Below, piece after piece: positions 42,649 through 52,070 of a stretch of DNA of 64,000 nucleotides. The notes under the pieces were generated by a model. That model worked only from the letters and a program-made list of their open reading frames with translations, was not told the DNA's origin and searched no databases. The DNA is from Telmatospirillum sp. J64-1. GTDB taxonomy: Bacteria > Pseudomonadota > Alphaproteobacteria > Rhodospirillales > Magnetospirillaceae. The translations under genes were made by a program, and so were the position numbers. The DNA is taken from positions 124,001-188,000 of the forward strand of contig NZ_SBHN01000003.1 in assembly GCF_006980715.1 (NCBI RefSeq), in the 5' to 3' direction. How positions within the stretch are numbered: the first letter of the stretch is position 1; the number at the start of each line of letters is the position of its first letter.

Positions 42649-43155
42649 TCAGGCCTCGCCGACGGTATCGAGAAGGGCTGCGGCGATGGCCTCGTTCGCC
42701 GTCTTGCCGCCCCAGATGACGAACTGGAAGGCCGGATAGAAGCGCTCGGCCTCGCTCAGCGCGATATCCACCAGATCCTCGATCTGTTCCATGCTCGCCC
42801 CCGAGGCGCCGCGCAGCAGCACCGAATGGCGGAACATGGGGATGTTTTCTTCGGCCCAGATGCCGAAATGGCCCAGCCACATGCGATCGTTGACCAGGGC
42901 CAGCAATTCGTAGATGGGCGGACGCTTGGCGTCGGGAATCTTCATGTCATAGGCGCAGGTGAAGTGCATCGCGCCCAATTCTTCCCGCCAAGCGAAATAC
43001 AGGCTGAAATCGCACCAGCGGCCCGGCACTTCGACGGCCATCTCTTCGTCGTTGCGCCGGTCGAAGGGCCAATCATTGGCGATGACGAACTGCTCCACCA
43101 GGTCGAGCGGATTGGCCGCGAGCTCGTCGTCGCCGAATTCCACGGATATGGTCAT
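42649..43155 (-). CDS. YbjN domain protein
   Basis: The 168-residue product matches YbjN-type sensory regulators known in alphaproteobacteria next to proC: NPLDLVEQFVIANDWPFDRRNDEEMAVEV (written in part: LVEQFVIANDWPFDRR), WCDFSLYFAWREE and LVNDRMWLGHFGIW. The fold resembles type III secretion chaperones; biochemical role unknown. ATG 43155 has GGAGGG. It ends nine bases before proC. Confidence 0.85.
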   Translation of the reverse strand: MTISVEFGDDELAANPLDLVEQFVIANDWPFDRRNDEEMAVEVPGRWCDFSLYFAWREELGAMHFTCAYDMKIPDAKRPPIYELLALVNDRMWLGHFGIWAEENIPMFRHSVLLRGASGASMEQIEDLVDIALSEAERFYPAFQFVIWGGKTANEAIAAALLDTVGEA

Positions 43156-43356
43156 GGAGAGCCCTCCTCTGGCAGCGCCGCGCGAAGGCGGCGCGACAAT
43201 GCAAAAATATGGCGTTCCGGGCCGGAGACACCACAAGGGGTAGACTAGACAGCGCCCCTGCCGCCTGCAAGGCAATAATCCCCCGCCCCCACGGCAAGGC
43301 CGGAGCATTGGGAGTAGGCGGCGGCAAAGGCGGCAGTCAGGGCCTTTTCAGGATGG

Positions 43357-43686
43357 TCAGGCAACCGGCGGAGCGCTTCCGCCATCGGCGGTGCCGTCCT
43401 GCGGCTTGGCGCTTTCACCGGCCTTGGCGGCGCCCTTCAGCGCCATCAGCTCGGCTTCCAGCGCCACCAGGCGCAGGGTCAGGGCCTCCTGCTCCTCGCG
43501 CGCCTTGGCGGCCATGTCGCGCACCATGTCGAATTCTTCGCGCGGAACCACGTCCATTTCGGAAAGGATGCGTTCGAACTGCTGACGAACCAAGGCCTCG
43601 ACCTCGTTCTTCAGGCCGGTGAGTGTCCCCAGCGCACCACCGGCAACGCGGGAGAGATCGTCGAAGAAGCGGTTTTCGGTCTGCAT
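43357..43686 (-). CDS. UbiK-like accessory factor (BMFP domain)
   Basis: The 109-residue product is a small coiled-coil protein of COG2960: RFFDDLSRVAGGALGTLTGL, then VREEF-type helix (VPREEFDMVRDMAAKARE) and a leucine-rich coiled coil (LTLRLVALEAELMALKG). In E. coli UbiK supports ubiquinone synthesis. It is divergent from the hldD gene. The C-terminal tail is low complexity. Confidence 0.85.
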   Translation of the reverse strand: MQTENRFFDDLSRVAGGALGTLTGLKNEVEALVRQQFERILSEMDVVPREEFDMVRDMAAKAREEQEALTLRLVALEAELMALKGAAKAGESAKPQDGTADGGSAPPVA

Positions 43687-43865
43687 ATCGGCCTTCCGGA
43701 CTAAATAGGAACCTCATTATGAAGAAGGCGGACCGTTCCTGGCAATAGGCCCTGATTTTTACACGATTACCGTCAAAGACCTGCCGCCGGAGGGACCCGC
43801 CCTTGCACCCCCTGCCGGACCGGCCCTATAAACGCCCAAAGCCTGGCCTAAGGGAGTGCCTGTCC

Positions 43866-44852
43866 ATGTATGTCGTTACGGGTGGTGCCGGTTTCATCGG
43901 CTCGAATATCGCAGCGGCCATCGAAGAGCGCGGAGATTGCGAACTGGTGGTCTGCGACCGCCTGCGTTCCAACGACAAATGGCGCAACATCGCCAAGCGC
44001 GATTTGGCCGACATCGTCGCACCGGAGCAGCTTTTCGATTTCCTTGACGCCAACAAGCAAAAGCTGAAGGCCGTCATCCACATGGGCGCCATCTCGGCCA
44101 CGACCGAGACCGATGCCGACAAGATCTTCACCAACAATTTCGCGCTCTCCATGGCCCTGTGGCAATGGTGCTCGCTTCATCATGTCCGGTTCATCTACGC
44201 CTCCTCGGCCGCGACCTACGGCGACGGCTCGGAAGGCTTCGACGACGACATGTCGCGCCGGCACCTGGCCAAGCTGCGGCCGCTGAACGCCTATGGCTGG
44301 AGCAAGCATCTCTTCGACCGCCGCGTGGCGAAGAAGCTGGAAGACAGGCTGCCCGCTCCGCCGCAATGGGCGGGCCTGAAATTCTTCAACGTCTACGGCC
44401 CCAACGAATACCACAAGGCCGGACAGCAGAGCGTGGTGGCGCAGATCTATCCCCATGCCGAGATGGGCAACCCCGCCCATCTGTTCCGCTCGCACAATCC
44501 CAATTATCCCGATGGCGGGCAGCTGCGCGATTTCATCTGGATCGGCGACGTGGTCGACGTGGTGATGTGGCTGCTGGACAACCCCACGGTCTCGGGCCTG
44601 TACAATGTCGGCACCGGCCAAGCGCGGTCTTTTCTCGATCTTGCCTCTTCGGTCTATCGCGCTTTGGGCAAGGAGCCCTATATCAAGTTCGTCGACACGC
44701 CCCTGCAGATCCGGGACAAGTACCAGTACTTCACCCAAGCCAACATGGAGAAGCTCCGTACCGCCGGCTATACCCGCCCCTTCACGGGGCTGGAAGAGGG
44801 TGTGTCGCGCTATGTGCAGGACTATCTCGCCACTCCCGACCGCTATCGCTGA
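43866..44852 (+). CDS. hldD: ADP-L-glycero-D-manno-heptose 6-epimerase
   Basis: HldD (RfaD) makes the heptose donor for lipopolysaccharide core. The 328-residue product is a short-chain dehydrogenase with VTGGAGFIGSNIAAA at the start, YASSAATYGDG, YGWSKHLFD (catalytic Tyr/Lys) and FFNVYGPNEYHKAG. ATG 43866 fits; 21 codons upstream are not needed. It is followed by lgt. Confidence 0.93.
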   Translation: MYVVTGGAGFIGSNIAAAIEERGDCELVVCDRLRSNDKWRNIAKRDLADIVAPEQLFDFLDANKQKLKAVIHMGAISATTETDADKIFTNNFALSMALWQWCSLHHVRFIYASSAATYGDGSEGFDDDMSRRHLAKLRPLNAYGWSKHLFDRRVAKKLEDRLPAPPQWAGLKFFNVYGPNEYHKAGQQSVVAQIYPHAEMGNPAHLFRSHNPNYPDGGQLRDFIWIGDVVDVVMWLLDNPTVSGLYNVGTGQARSFLDLASSVYRALGKEPYIKFVDTPLQIRDKYQYFTQANMEKLRTAGYTRPFTGLEEGVSRYVQDYLATPDRYR

Positions 44853-44864
44853 GGACCAAGCCAC

Positions 44865-45662
44865 GTGGCCATCGCCTTCCCCGACATCGACCCGGTCGCT
44901 CTTCAGATCGGCCCGATCGCCATCCGCTGGTATGCCCTGGCTTACATAACCGGCCTGATGGGCGGATGGGCCTATCTGCGCTGGCTGGTCAGCAAGCCGC
45001 CCCATGCCATGACCAAGGTGGACGTGGACGACTTCCTGGTCTGGGCGACGGTCGGCGTGGTGCTCGGGGGGCGGCTGGGCTACGTGCTGTTCTACCAGCC
45101 CGCCTATTACCTCCAGAACCCCCTGGAGATCCTCTTCTTGTGGCAAGGCGGCATGGCCTTCCACGGCGGCGCGCTGGGCGTCATCATCGCCATCATCCTG
45201 TTCAGCCGCCGACGAGGGCTCAACCTGCTGCGGGTCGGCGACATGATCTGCTGCACCGTGCCCATCGGCCTGTTCTTCGGCCGCATCGCCAATTTCATCA
45301 ACGGCGAGCTGTGGGGCCGCCCCGCCCCGGACGTGCCCTGGGCGGTGATCTTTCCGACCGGCGGGCCGGTGCCGCGCCATCCCAGCCAGCTCTATCAGGC
45401 GGCGATGGAAGGCCTGCTGCTGTTCCTGCTGCTGCACCTGCTGTGGCGGGTCGAGGCGGTGCGGATGCGCGCCGGAACCCTGGCCGGGACCTTCCTGGCG
45501 GGTTACGGCATCGCCCGCATGATCGGGGAGTTGTTCCGCCAGCCCGACGCCCATATCGGCTTCCTCGCCGGCGGCATCACCATGGGCCAAGTGCTCTCGC
45601 TGCCCATGGTGGCGGCGGGGCTGGCGCTGATCCTGTGGCCGCGCAAGGGACAGCCGGCGTGA
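44865..45662 (+). CDS. lgt: Prolipoprotein diacylglyceryl transferase
   Basis: Lgt attaches a diacylglycerol to the lipobox cysteine of lipoproteins in the inner membrane. The 265-residue product has about seven membrane spans and the signature GRIANFINGELWGRP, plus RHPSQLYQAAMEG. It begins with GTG at 44865 and overlaps the next gene by four bases. Confidence 0.94.
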   Translation: MAIAFPDIDPVALQIGPIAIRWYALAYITGLMGGWAYLRWLVSKPPHAMTKVDVDDFLVWATVGVVLGGRLGYVLFYQPAYYLQNPLEILFLWQGGMAFHGGALGVIIAIILFSRRRGLNLLRVGDMICCTVPIGLFFGRIANFINGELWGRPAPDVPWAVIFPTGGPVPRHPSQLYQAAMEGLLLFLLLHLLWRVEAVRMRAGTLAGTFLAGYGIARMIGELFRQPDAHIGFLAGGITMGQVLSLPMVAAGLALILWPRKGQPA

Positions 45663-46723
45663 GCCCGCTGGAGCAGCATATCCGCAACCGCATCAAGGCC
45701 GAGGGCCCCCTTCCGGTCTCGGAATTCATGGCCGAAGCCCTGGGCCATCCCGAATGGGGATATTACCGCAAGCAGGACCCGCTGGGCGCACGCGGCGACT
45801 TCACCACCGCGCCGGAAATCAGCCAGATGTTCGGCGAATTGCTGGGCCTGTGGTGCGCCGTGGTGTGGCAGCAGATGGGATCGCCGCGCCATTTCCGGCT
45901 GGTCGAGCTGGGGCCGGGACGCGGCACGCTGATGAGCGACCTGCTGCGCGCCGCCCGGCTGGTGCCGGGCTTCCTGGGCGCCGTCCGGGTGCATCTGGTG
46001 GAAACCAGCCCGGTCCTGCGCCTGCGCCAGCGCGAGGCCCTGCGCGGCGCCCCGGTGGATTGGCATGACGACTTCTCGGAGATCCCGGACGGCCCCATGC
46101 TGCTGGTCGCCAACGAATTCTTCGACGCCCTGCCCATCCGCCAGTTCGTGCGCGACGGCGGCGGCTGGCGCGAACGCCTGATCGATGCCTGCGGGGACGA
46201 CCTGGATTTCGTTACCGGGCCGCTGCTGGACGCTGGTTCCCCCGGCCTTCCTCGCCTCGACGGCGTCGCCGAAGGCGATATCGCCGAGACCTGCCCCGCC
46301 GGGCAAGAGGTAGCCCAGGCCATCGGACGGCGGCTCTGCGATCAGGGCGGGGCCGCCCTGATCGTCGATTACGGCCATTCCCGCTCGGCCGCCGGCGATA
46401 CCTTGCAGGCGGTCCGCCAGCATCGCTACCACCCGGTGCTAGCCCTGCCGGGCGAGGCCGACCTGACCGCCCATGTCGATTTCCAGGCCCTTGCCGACGC
46501 CGCCCGCCCGGCCAAGGCCCATGGCACCGTCGACCAGGGCAGCTTCCTAAGGGCCATGGGCATCGAAGCCCGGGCCGAGGCACTGCTCCGCGGCGCCGAG
46601 CCGAAGCAGCGTTTCGAGATCGCCACCGCCTGCCATCGCTTGATCAGTCCGACGGAAATGGGCACTCTCTTTAAATCCTTGGCCCTGACGCAGCCGGATC
46701 TGCCAGCTCCGCCCGGGTTCTGA
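45659..46723 (+). CDS. MidA/NDUFAF7-like SAM-dependent methyltransferase
   Basis: The 354-residue product belongs to COG1565: EFMAEALGHPEWGYYRKQDP, GDFTTAPEISQMFGELLG, then the SAM-binding VELGPGRGTLMSDLLR and ANEFFDALPIRQFV. The mitochondrial member methylates a complex I subunit; the bacterial substrate is not settled. Start is GTG 45659, overlapping lgt as GTGA; longer frames upstream read lgt in the wrong frame. Confidence 0.9.
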   Translation: MSPLEQHIRNRIKAEGPLPVSEFMAEALGHPEWGYYRKQDPLGARGDFTTAPEISQMFGELLGLWCAVVWQQMGSPRHFRLVELGPGRGTLMSDLLRAARLVPGFLGAVRVHLVETSPVLRLRQREALRGAPVDWHDDFSEIPDGPMLLVANEFFDALPIRQFVRDGGGWRERLIDACGDDLDFVTGPLLDAGSPGLPRLDGVAEGDIAETCPAGQEVAQAIGRRLCDQGGAALIVDYGHSRSAAGDTLQAVRQHRYHPVLALPGEADLTAHVDFQALADAARPAKAHGTVDQGSFLRAMGIEARAEALLRGAEPKQRFEIATACHRLISPTEMGTLFKSLALTQPDLPAPPGF

Positions 46724-46760
46724 CAAGAACACACGAAACGAATAATAAAGACCGGCAGCA

Positions 46761-47531
46761 ATGATCACAGTTTCAGCACTGAATGAACATACCGGGATCC
46801 GTCATGCTTTCTTCAGCAGGGACGGCGGAGTTTCGGAAGGCATTTACGCATCCTTGAATTGTGGACCAGGGTCGAAAGACGACCCTGAAAAAGTGCGCCG
46901 CAATCGTGCCATTGCCATGGAATACCTGGACATGCCCCCGGAGGCCCTGGTCACCCTGCGCCAGGAACACACCAGCAAGACCCTGATCGTCACCGAACCC
47001 TTCGCCCCCGGCGACCTGCCCGCCGCCGACGCCCTGGCGACCAATGTACCGGGCCTGGCGCTGGGCGTGCTGGCTGCCGATTGCGCGCCGGTGCTGCTGG
47101 CCGATCCCAAGGCCGGCGTGATCGGTGCCGCCCATGCCGGTTGGCGCGGCGCCCTGGGCGGCGTGCTGAAATCGGTGGTCGAGGCGATGGAAAGCCTGGG
47201 CGCCAAGCGCGAGAACATGACGGCAGCCGTCGGCCCCTGCATCGCCCAGCGTTCCTATCAGGTTTCCGCCGATTTCGCCCCGCCCTTCCTGGCCGAGGAC
47301 GAACTGAACAAATCCTTCTTCGCCCCCTGCCAGCATTCCGCCGACAAGCTGCTTTTCGACCTGCCCGGCTATTGCGCCCGGCGCCTGGCGGTGCTGGGCC
47401 TGGTGGATGTGGTGCGCACCCCCTGCGATACCTTCGCCCAGGAAGAGCGCTTCTTCAGCTTCCGCCGCTCCGTCCAGCGCGGCGAACCCGATTACGGACG
47501 CCAGCTTTCCGCCATCGTGATCGAGCGCTGA
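46761..47531 (+). CDS. pgeF: Multicopper-type peptidoglycan editing factor (laccase domain, PgeF/YfiH)
   Basis: PgeF removes misincorporated residues in peptidoglycan precursors and related proteins have polyphenol oxidase activity. The 256-residue product has FFSRDGGVSEGIYASLNCG, QEHTSKT, AADCAPVLLAD, AAHAGWRGALGG and GPCIAQRSYQV, with the conserved Cys/His set. It lies 37 bases after the methyltransferase, probably one operon. Confidence 0.92.
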   Translation: MITVSALNEHTGIRHAFFSRDGGVSEGIYASLNCGPGSKDDPEKVRRNRAIAMEYLDMPPEALVTLRQEHTSKTLIVTEPFAPGDLPAADALATNVPGLALGVLAADCAPVLLADPKAGVIGAAHAGWRGALGGVLKSVVEAMESLGAKRENMTAAVGPCIAQRSYQVSADFAPPFLAEDELNKSFFAPCQHSADKLLFDLPGYCARRLAVLGLVDVVRTPCDTFAQEERFFSFRRSVQRGEPDYGRQLSAIVIER

Positions 47532-47538
47532 ATCCGTC

Positions 47539-47619
47539 ATGCCCCATCTCATGATGCTGTTCGGCTTCATACTCGTCGTCATGACCGGAAGCTGCGTCGC
47601 CCTGCTCGCGGGGGGATGA
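47539..47619 (+). CDS. 26-residue hydrophobic peptide
   Basis: A short frame, ATG 47539, encodes a hydrophobic stretch (MMLFGFILVVMTGSCVALLAG). It fits exactly between pgeF and the lipoprotein gene, ending one base before the latter's GTG. No clear ribosome-binding site. It could be a membrane microprotein or chance. Confidence 0.3.
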   Translation: MPHLMMLFGFILVVMTGSCVALLAGG

Positions 47620-47620
47620 G

Positions 47621-48379
47621 GTGCGGGGCCGTTTTCTGCCAGCGGGGCTGGCCTGTCTCGTCCTCGCCGCCTGCACGACCCTGCCCCAGCCCTTTCGCCA
47701 TGAAGGGGTCAACCCGCTGATGCAGCCTGCCGCCTCCTTCTGGGGGGTCGCGGTGACGGCCGGGGACGACGAGGTCCTGGCCGAGGCCATGGCCGAAGCC
47801 CTGCGCCAGCGGGAATTACCCGCCTTCGTGGGCATCGGCAACGCCAACAGCATGTTCCTTGACGGTCAGGTCGAACACGGCGTGCTGACCTGGCGCCTGT
47901 TCGACCGCGACGGCACCGAACTGGGACGCCACAGCCAGCCCGCCAGCCTCCCTGAGACCCTGCTGGCCGCCCAGGCCGCCGATATCCTCGCCCCGCTGGC
48001 CCTGCCCTCCCCCTCCCGCCTGCGCGTCAGCCTGCAGATCGTCGAGGCCCCGGGCGACGGGACGGCCAGCCTTCACCGCGCCATACAGGCTGCCTTGGCC
48101 GCATCCGCCGGCGCCGAAATCGTGTCGCCCGACGCCCCCGCCGATTACCGGGTGGAGGGACGGGTGCGCCTCAGCGACGGGCCGCCGGGCCAGGATCTCG
48201 TGGACGTGGCCTGGACGCTGCAAGACGCAGAAGGCCGGGAACTGGGCGTGGCGCGTCAGGCGGCCCCGGTGCCACGCGGCATGCTCAGCGGTCCCTGGGG
48301 TCGCGTGGCACGCGATATCGCGGCGGGCGGCGCGGAAGGCATAGCCGAAATACTCGCGCAAACCCGACCTTCCGAATAG
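47621..48379 (+). CDS. Putative outer-membrane-anchored lipoprotein, unknown function
   Basis: The 252-residue product starts with GTG and a lipoprotein signal ([15 protein letters not shown]) with the lipobox LAAC at residues 15-18. The mature part is soluble with mixed strands and helices and no catalytic motif ([34 protein letters not shown]). Function unknown. Confidence 0.75.
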   Translation: MRGRFLPAGLACLVLAACTTLPQPFRHEGVNPLMQPAASFWGVAVTAGDDEVLAEAMAEALRQRELPAFVGIGNANSMFLDGQVEHGVLTWRLFDRDGTELGRHSQPASLPETLLAAQAADILAPLALPSPSRLRVSLQIVEAPGDGTASLHRAIQAALAASAGAEIVSPDAPADYRVEGRVRLSDGPPGQDLVDVAWTLQDAEGRELGVARQAAPVPRGMLSGPWGRVARDIAAGGAEGIAEILAQTRPSE

Positions 48380-48489
48380 GCGCCGGGCGGGGCTCTATAT
48401 CGTTTACAGACCAAAGTCCGGCTGTTACAGTCCGCCGCGTCCAGCCAAGGGGCTTTCGGTTGCCAGCCCCGTCTCCCAAGGGTTACGGC

Positions 48490-49422
48490 ATGAAAATCCT
48501 CGCTTGTAATAGTAATCGCACCCTCGCGGAATCCATTGCGAATTACCTCAACCTCGCCCTGACGAAAGCGGCCGTGCGCCGTTTCTCGGATAACGAGGTC
48601 TTCGTCGAAATCCATGAAAATGTGCGCGGCGAAGACGTCTTCCTGGTCCAGTCGACCTCCTTCCCGGCCAACGACAACATGATGGAGTTGCTGGTCACGC
48701 TCGACGCGCTCAAGCGTGGCTCGGCCCGTCGCATCACGGCGGTGATTCCTTATTTCGGCTATGCCCGCCAGGACCGTAAATCCGGTCCCCGCACGCCGAT
48801 CTCCGCCAAGCTGGTCGCCAACCTGATCACCACCGCAGGCGCCAACCGCGTGGTGACGCTGGACCTGCATTCGGGTCAGATCCAGGGCTTCTTCGACATC
48901 CCGCTCGACAACCTGTATGCCGCGCCGGTCTTCACCAACGACATCCGCGACCGCTATCAGGGCGATGGCGTGATGATCGTCTCTCCCGACGTGGGCGGCG
49001 TGGTCCGCGCCCGCTCGATCGCCAAGCGCATCGACGCCGATCTGGCCATCATCGACAAGCGCCGCGAACGCGCCGGTGTTTCCGAGGTGATGAACATCAT
49101 CGGCGACGTCAAAGGCCGCCGCTGCATCCTGGTCGACGACATCGTCGATTCCGCCGGGACGCTGTGCAACGCCGCCAAGGCGCTGATGGATGCCGGGGCC
49201 GTCTCGGTCGCCGCTTACGTCACCCATGGCGTTCTGTCGGGTGCCGCCGTCGAGCGCGTGACCAATTCGCCGCTTCAGGAATTGGTGATCACCGATTCCA
49301 TCGAAGCCACCGAAGCGGTCAAGGGCGCGCACAATATCCGCCAGATCACCATCGCTCCGCTGATGGCCGAAGCCATCCAGCGCATCAGCGAAGAGCGTTC
49401 GGTTTCGACGCTGTTCGACTGA
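48490..49422 (+). CDS. prs: Ribose-phosphate pyrophosphokinase
   Basis: Prs makes PRPP from ribose-5-phosphate and ATP for nucleotides, histidine and tryptophan. The 310-residue product has [31 protein letters not shown] (shown: [18 protein letters not shown]), [14 protein letters not shown] and the PRPP loop [13 protein letters not shown] 48490 is the usual start; the longer frame from 48460 is not needed. Confidence 0.96.
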   Translation: MKILACNSNRTLAESIANYLNLALTKAAVRRFSDNEVFVEIHENVRGEDVFLVQSTSFPANDNMMELLVTLDALKRGSARRITAVIPYFGYARQDRKSGPRTPISAKLVANLITTAGANRVVTLDLHSGQIQGFFDIPLDNLYAAPVFTNDIRDRYQGDGVMIVSPDVGGVVRARSIAKRIDADLAIIDKRRERAGVSEVMNIIGDVKGRRCILVDDIVDSAGTLCNAAKALMDAGAVSVAAYVTHGVLSGAAVERVTNSPLQELVITDSIEATEAVKGAHNIRQITIAPLMAEAIQRISEERSVSTLFD

Positions 49423-49427
49423 GCGGG

Positions 49428-49456
49428 TTGAAATTTCCCAGGGTCCGGTGTAAAGG
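49428..49456 (+). promoter_or_regulatory. Possible rplY promoter
   Basis: TTGAAA (49428-49433) and TAAAGG (49451-49456) are 17 nt apart, just after prs. Confidence 0.4.
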
Positions 49457-49502
49457 ACCCGTTCTCGGACGCGGCACCCCTGGAGGCCGCGTCGCCTTTT
49501 TT
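49441..49502 (+). promoter_or_regulatory. Two-hairpin leader with U-run before rplY
   Basis: GGGTCC-GGTGTAAA-GGACCC (49441-49460) is followed by GACGCGGC-N10-GCCGCGTC (49468-49493) and six T (49497-49502), ending 14 bases before the rplY ATG. It can be read as the prs terminator or as an attenuator that controls rplY. Confidence 0.65.
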
Positions 49503-49516
49503 GATGGAGTTTTACG

Positions 49517-50122
49517 ATGAGCGACGTGATCGCTATGAAGGCTCAGCTGCGCGACCGGGCCGGAAAGGGGGCCGCCCGTGCCACGCGCCGTGAAGGTCTC
49601 GTGCCCGGTGTCATCTACGGCAACAAGCAGGCCCCGACCCTGATCGCCATGGATCCCCGCCTCCTGCGTGCCCAGATGGCCCGCGGCGGCTTCTATGCCC
49701 ATATGTACGACATCGACCTGGGCGATGCCGGCACCGAGCGCGTGATGGCGCGCGACATCCAGCTGCACCCGGTCACCGACCAGCCGCAGCATGTGGACTT
49801 CCTGCGCGTGTCCGCCGACACCGTAATCACGATGGAAATCCCGGTGATCTTCGTCAACGACACCGCTTCGCCGGGCCTGAAGCGCGGCGGCGTGCTGAAC
49901 GTCGTGCGTCATGCCATCGAAGTGCGTTGCACCCCGGCCGCCGCTCCGGAAAGCATCCAGATCGACCTGACCGGCGCCGATATCGGCGATTCGATCCATA
50001 TCAGCTCGGTCAAGCTGCCGGAAGGCGTGAAGCCGACGATCACCGACCGCGACTTCACCGTTGCCACCATTGCGGCGCCCACCGTCGCTCCGGCGGCTGC
50101 GGGTGAAGAAGAACAAGCGTAA
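49517..50122 (+). CDS. rplY: 50S ribosomal protein L25 (TL5/CTC form)
   Basis: L25 binds 5S rRNA. The 201-residue product is the two-domain long form: an N-terminal L25 domain ([18 protein letters not shown]) and a C-terminal beta domain ([14 protein letters not shown]). ATG 49517 has GGAG. It is followed closely by pth. Confidence 0.94.
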   Translation: MSDVIAMKAQLRDRAGKGAARATRREGLVPGVIYGNKQAPTLIAMDPRLLRAQMARGGFYAHMYDIDLGDAGTERVMARDIQLHPVTDQPQHVDFLRVSADTVITMEIPVIFVNDTASPGLKRGGVLNVVRHAIEVRCTPAAAPESIQIDLTGADIGDSIHISSVKLPEGVKPTITDRDFTVATIAAPTVAPAAAGEEEQA

Positions 50123-50130
50123 GACGACCG

Positions 50131-50724
50131 ATGCTTCTGCTGGTGGGCCTCGGCAACCCGGGATCGGGTTACGCCAAGAACCGCCACAATATCGGCTTCA
50201 TGGCGGCGGACGAGATCGTCCGCCGCTATTCCTTTGGCCCCTGGCGTTCCAAATTCCAGGGCCAACTGGCCGAAGGCAGCATCAATGGCCAGCGCTGCCT
50301 GATGCTGAAGCCCGAGACCTATATGAACCTCTCGGGCCAATCCGTGGCGGCAGCGGCGCGTTTCCTCAAGATCCCGGTCATCGACATCGTGGTGATCCAC
50401 GACGAGCTGGACCTTGCTCCGGGCAAGCTGCGCGTCAAGCGCGGCGGCGGTGCCGGCGGCCATAACGGCCTGAAGAGCATCGACGCCCATCTCGGCAAGG
50501 AATACCGCCGGGTCAGGCTGGGCATCGGCCATCCCGGCGACCGCAACCTGGTCTCGCCCTATGTCCTGCAGGATTTCAGCAAGGCCGAGGAAGTCTGGCT
50601 GCATCCGCTGCTCGACGCCGTGGCCGAGGCCTTTCCCCTGCTGATCCAGGGAGACGACAATCTGTTCATGACCAAGGTCAATACCTTGACCGCGCCGCCC
50701 AAGGCGAAAAAGACCACCGATTAG
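50131..50724 (+). CDS. pth: Peptidyl-tRNA hydrolase
   Basis: Pth rescues tRNA from abortive peptidyl-tRNA. The 197-residue product has [20 protein letters not shown] with the catalytic His, [10 protein letters not shown], and [20 protein letters not shown] (catalytic Asp). It is eight bases after rplY. Confidence 0.95.
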   Translation: MLLLVGLGNPGSGYAKNRHNIGFMAADEIVRRYSFGPWRSKFQGQLAEGSINGQRCLMLKPETYMNLSGQSVAAAARFLKIPVIDIVVIHDELDLAPGKLRVKRGGGAGGHNGLKSIDAHLGKEYRRVRLGIGHPGDRNLVSPYVLQDFSKAEEVWLHPLLDAVAEAFPLLIQGDDNLFMTKVNTLTAPPKAKKTTD

Positions 50725-50737
50725 GACGGGAAAAATC

Positions 50738-51838
50738 ATGGGTTTCAACTGCGGCATCGTCGGCCTGCCCAATGTCGGCAAGTCCACCCTGTTCAACGCC
50801 CTGACCCAGACGGCGGCGGCCCAGGCGGCGAACTATCCCTTCTGCACCATCGAGCCCAATGTCGGCCGCGTGGCGGTGCCCGATCCGCGCCTGGAGAAGC
50901 TGGCGGCGATCGCCAAGTCGCAGAAGATCCTGCCGACCCAGCTCGAATTCGTCGACATCGCCGGTCTGGTGCGCGGTGCCTCCAAGGGTGAAGGCCTGGG
51001 CAACCAGTTCCTCGCCAATATCCGCGAGGTGGACGCCATCGTCCATGTGCTGCGCTGCTTCGAGGATTCCGACATCACCCATGTCGAAGGTTCGGTCGAT
51101 CCGGTACGCGACGCCGAAACCATCGAGACCGAGCTGATGCTCGCCGACATGGAAAGCCTGGAAAAGCGCATCACCAACATGGCCAAGAAGGCCAAGGGCG
51201 GCGACAAGGAAGCCAAGGAGCAGATCGCGGTGATGGAGCCGGTGCTCGAAGCCCTGCGCAACGGCAAGCCCGCCCGCAGCGTTCCCTTCGAGGGCGACGA
51301 ACTGGTCACCTTCAAGCGCCTGGGCCTGCTGACCTCCAAGCCCGTCCTCTATGCCTGCAATGTCGAGGAAGCCTCGGCCGCCGAAGGCAACGAATTCTCC
51401 GCGCGCGTCGCCGAGATGGCCGCCGCCCAGGGTGCCGCCCATGTGGTGATCTCGGCCGCCATCGAGGCCGAAGTCTCGCAATTGCAGAGCGACGAGGACA
51501 AGCGCGAATTCCTCGAAGCCCTGGGCCTCGAGGAAACCGGCCTGACCCGCGTCATCCGCGCCGGCTACGACCTGCTGCAGCTTCTGACCTTCTTCACCGT
51601 CGGTCCCAAGGAAGCCCATGCCTGGACCCTGGAAAAGGGCAAGAAGGCCCCGCAGGCCGCAGGCGTCATCCACACCGATTTCGAACGCGGCTTCATCCGC
51701 GCCGAAACCATCTCCTATGACGACTTCATCGCCTGCAACGGCGAACAAGGCGCCAAGGAAGCCGGCAAGATGCGGCTGGAGGGTAAGGAATACCTCGTCC
51801 AGGACGGCGATATCTTCCACTTCCTGTTCAACGTGTAA
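50738..51838 (+). CDS. ychF: Redox-regulated ATPase YchF (Obg family)
   Basis: YchF is a ribosome-associated P-loop protein that prefers ATP. The 366-residue product has [37 protein letters not shown] (20 residues) and a C-terminal TGS domain ([14 protein letters not shown] region and [11 protein letters not shown]). The rplY-pth-ychF order is common. Confidence 0.95.
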   Translation: MGFNCGIVGLPNVGKSTLFNALTQTAAAQAANYPFCTIEPNVGRVAVPDPRLEKLAAIAKSQKILPTQLEFVDIAGLVRGASKGEGLGNQFLANIREVDAIVHVLRCFEDSDITHVEGSVDPVRDAETIETELMLADMESLEKRITNMAKKAKGGDKEAKEQIAVMEPVLEALRNGKPARSVPFEGDELVTFKRLGLLTSKPVLYACNVEEASAAEGNEFSARVAEMAAAQGAAHVVISAAIEAEVSQLQSDEDKREFLEALGLEETGLTRVIRAGYDLLQLLTFFTVGPKEAHAWTLEKGKKAPQAAGVIHTDFERGFIRAETISYDDFIACNGEQGAKEAGKMRLEGKEYLVQDGDIFHFLFNV

Positions 51839-51840
51839 AA

Positions 51841-51860
51841 AAGGGCGCTTCGGCGCCCTT
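51841..51860 (+). terminator. ychF terminator hairpin, left copy without U-run
   Basis: AAGGGCGCTTCGGCGCCCTT directly follows the ychF stop, but AAGACTG follows rather than T residues. An identical 20-bp block lies at 52032-52051. Confidence 0.7.
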
Positions 51861-51867
51861 AAGACTG

Positions 51868-52024
51868 CTGACAAACCCCCTTTTTTCCTCGTCACTCCCG
51901 CGAAAGCGGGAGTCCATGGAACCGCAGCATCCATATTTAGCGGCTTACATCTTCACGATTCCCAACATGGACCCCCGCCTCCGCGGGGGTGACGTTTTTC
52001 TGCGGGCGGCATCGGCTTTGTCAG
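51868..52024. repeat. Dispersed palindromic intergenic repeat, copy D
   Basis: Full-length 157-bp core bounded by CTGACAAA and TTTGTCAG, with both hairpins. It sits between two copies of the ychF terminator. Confidence 0.85.
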
Positions 52025-52031
52025 CAATCTG

Positions 52032-52059
52032 AAGGGCGCTTCGGCGCCCTTTCTTGTTT
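52032..52059 (+). terminator. ychF terminator hairpin, right copy with U-run
   Basis: AAGGGCGCTTCGGCGCCCTT followed by TCTTGTTTT, a complete terminator. It is identical to the left copy over 20 bp. Confidence 0.8.
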
Positions 52060-52070
52060 TGGGCTCGCTC

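Noticed and set aside
44159-46723. An 854-codon frame covering hldD, lgt and the methyltransferase
   Set aside because: Only the part from 45659 encodes the methyltransferase; upstream it reads hldD and lgt in the wrong frame.
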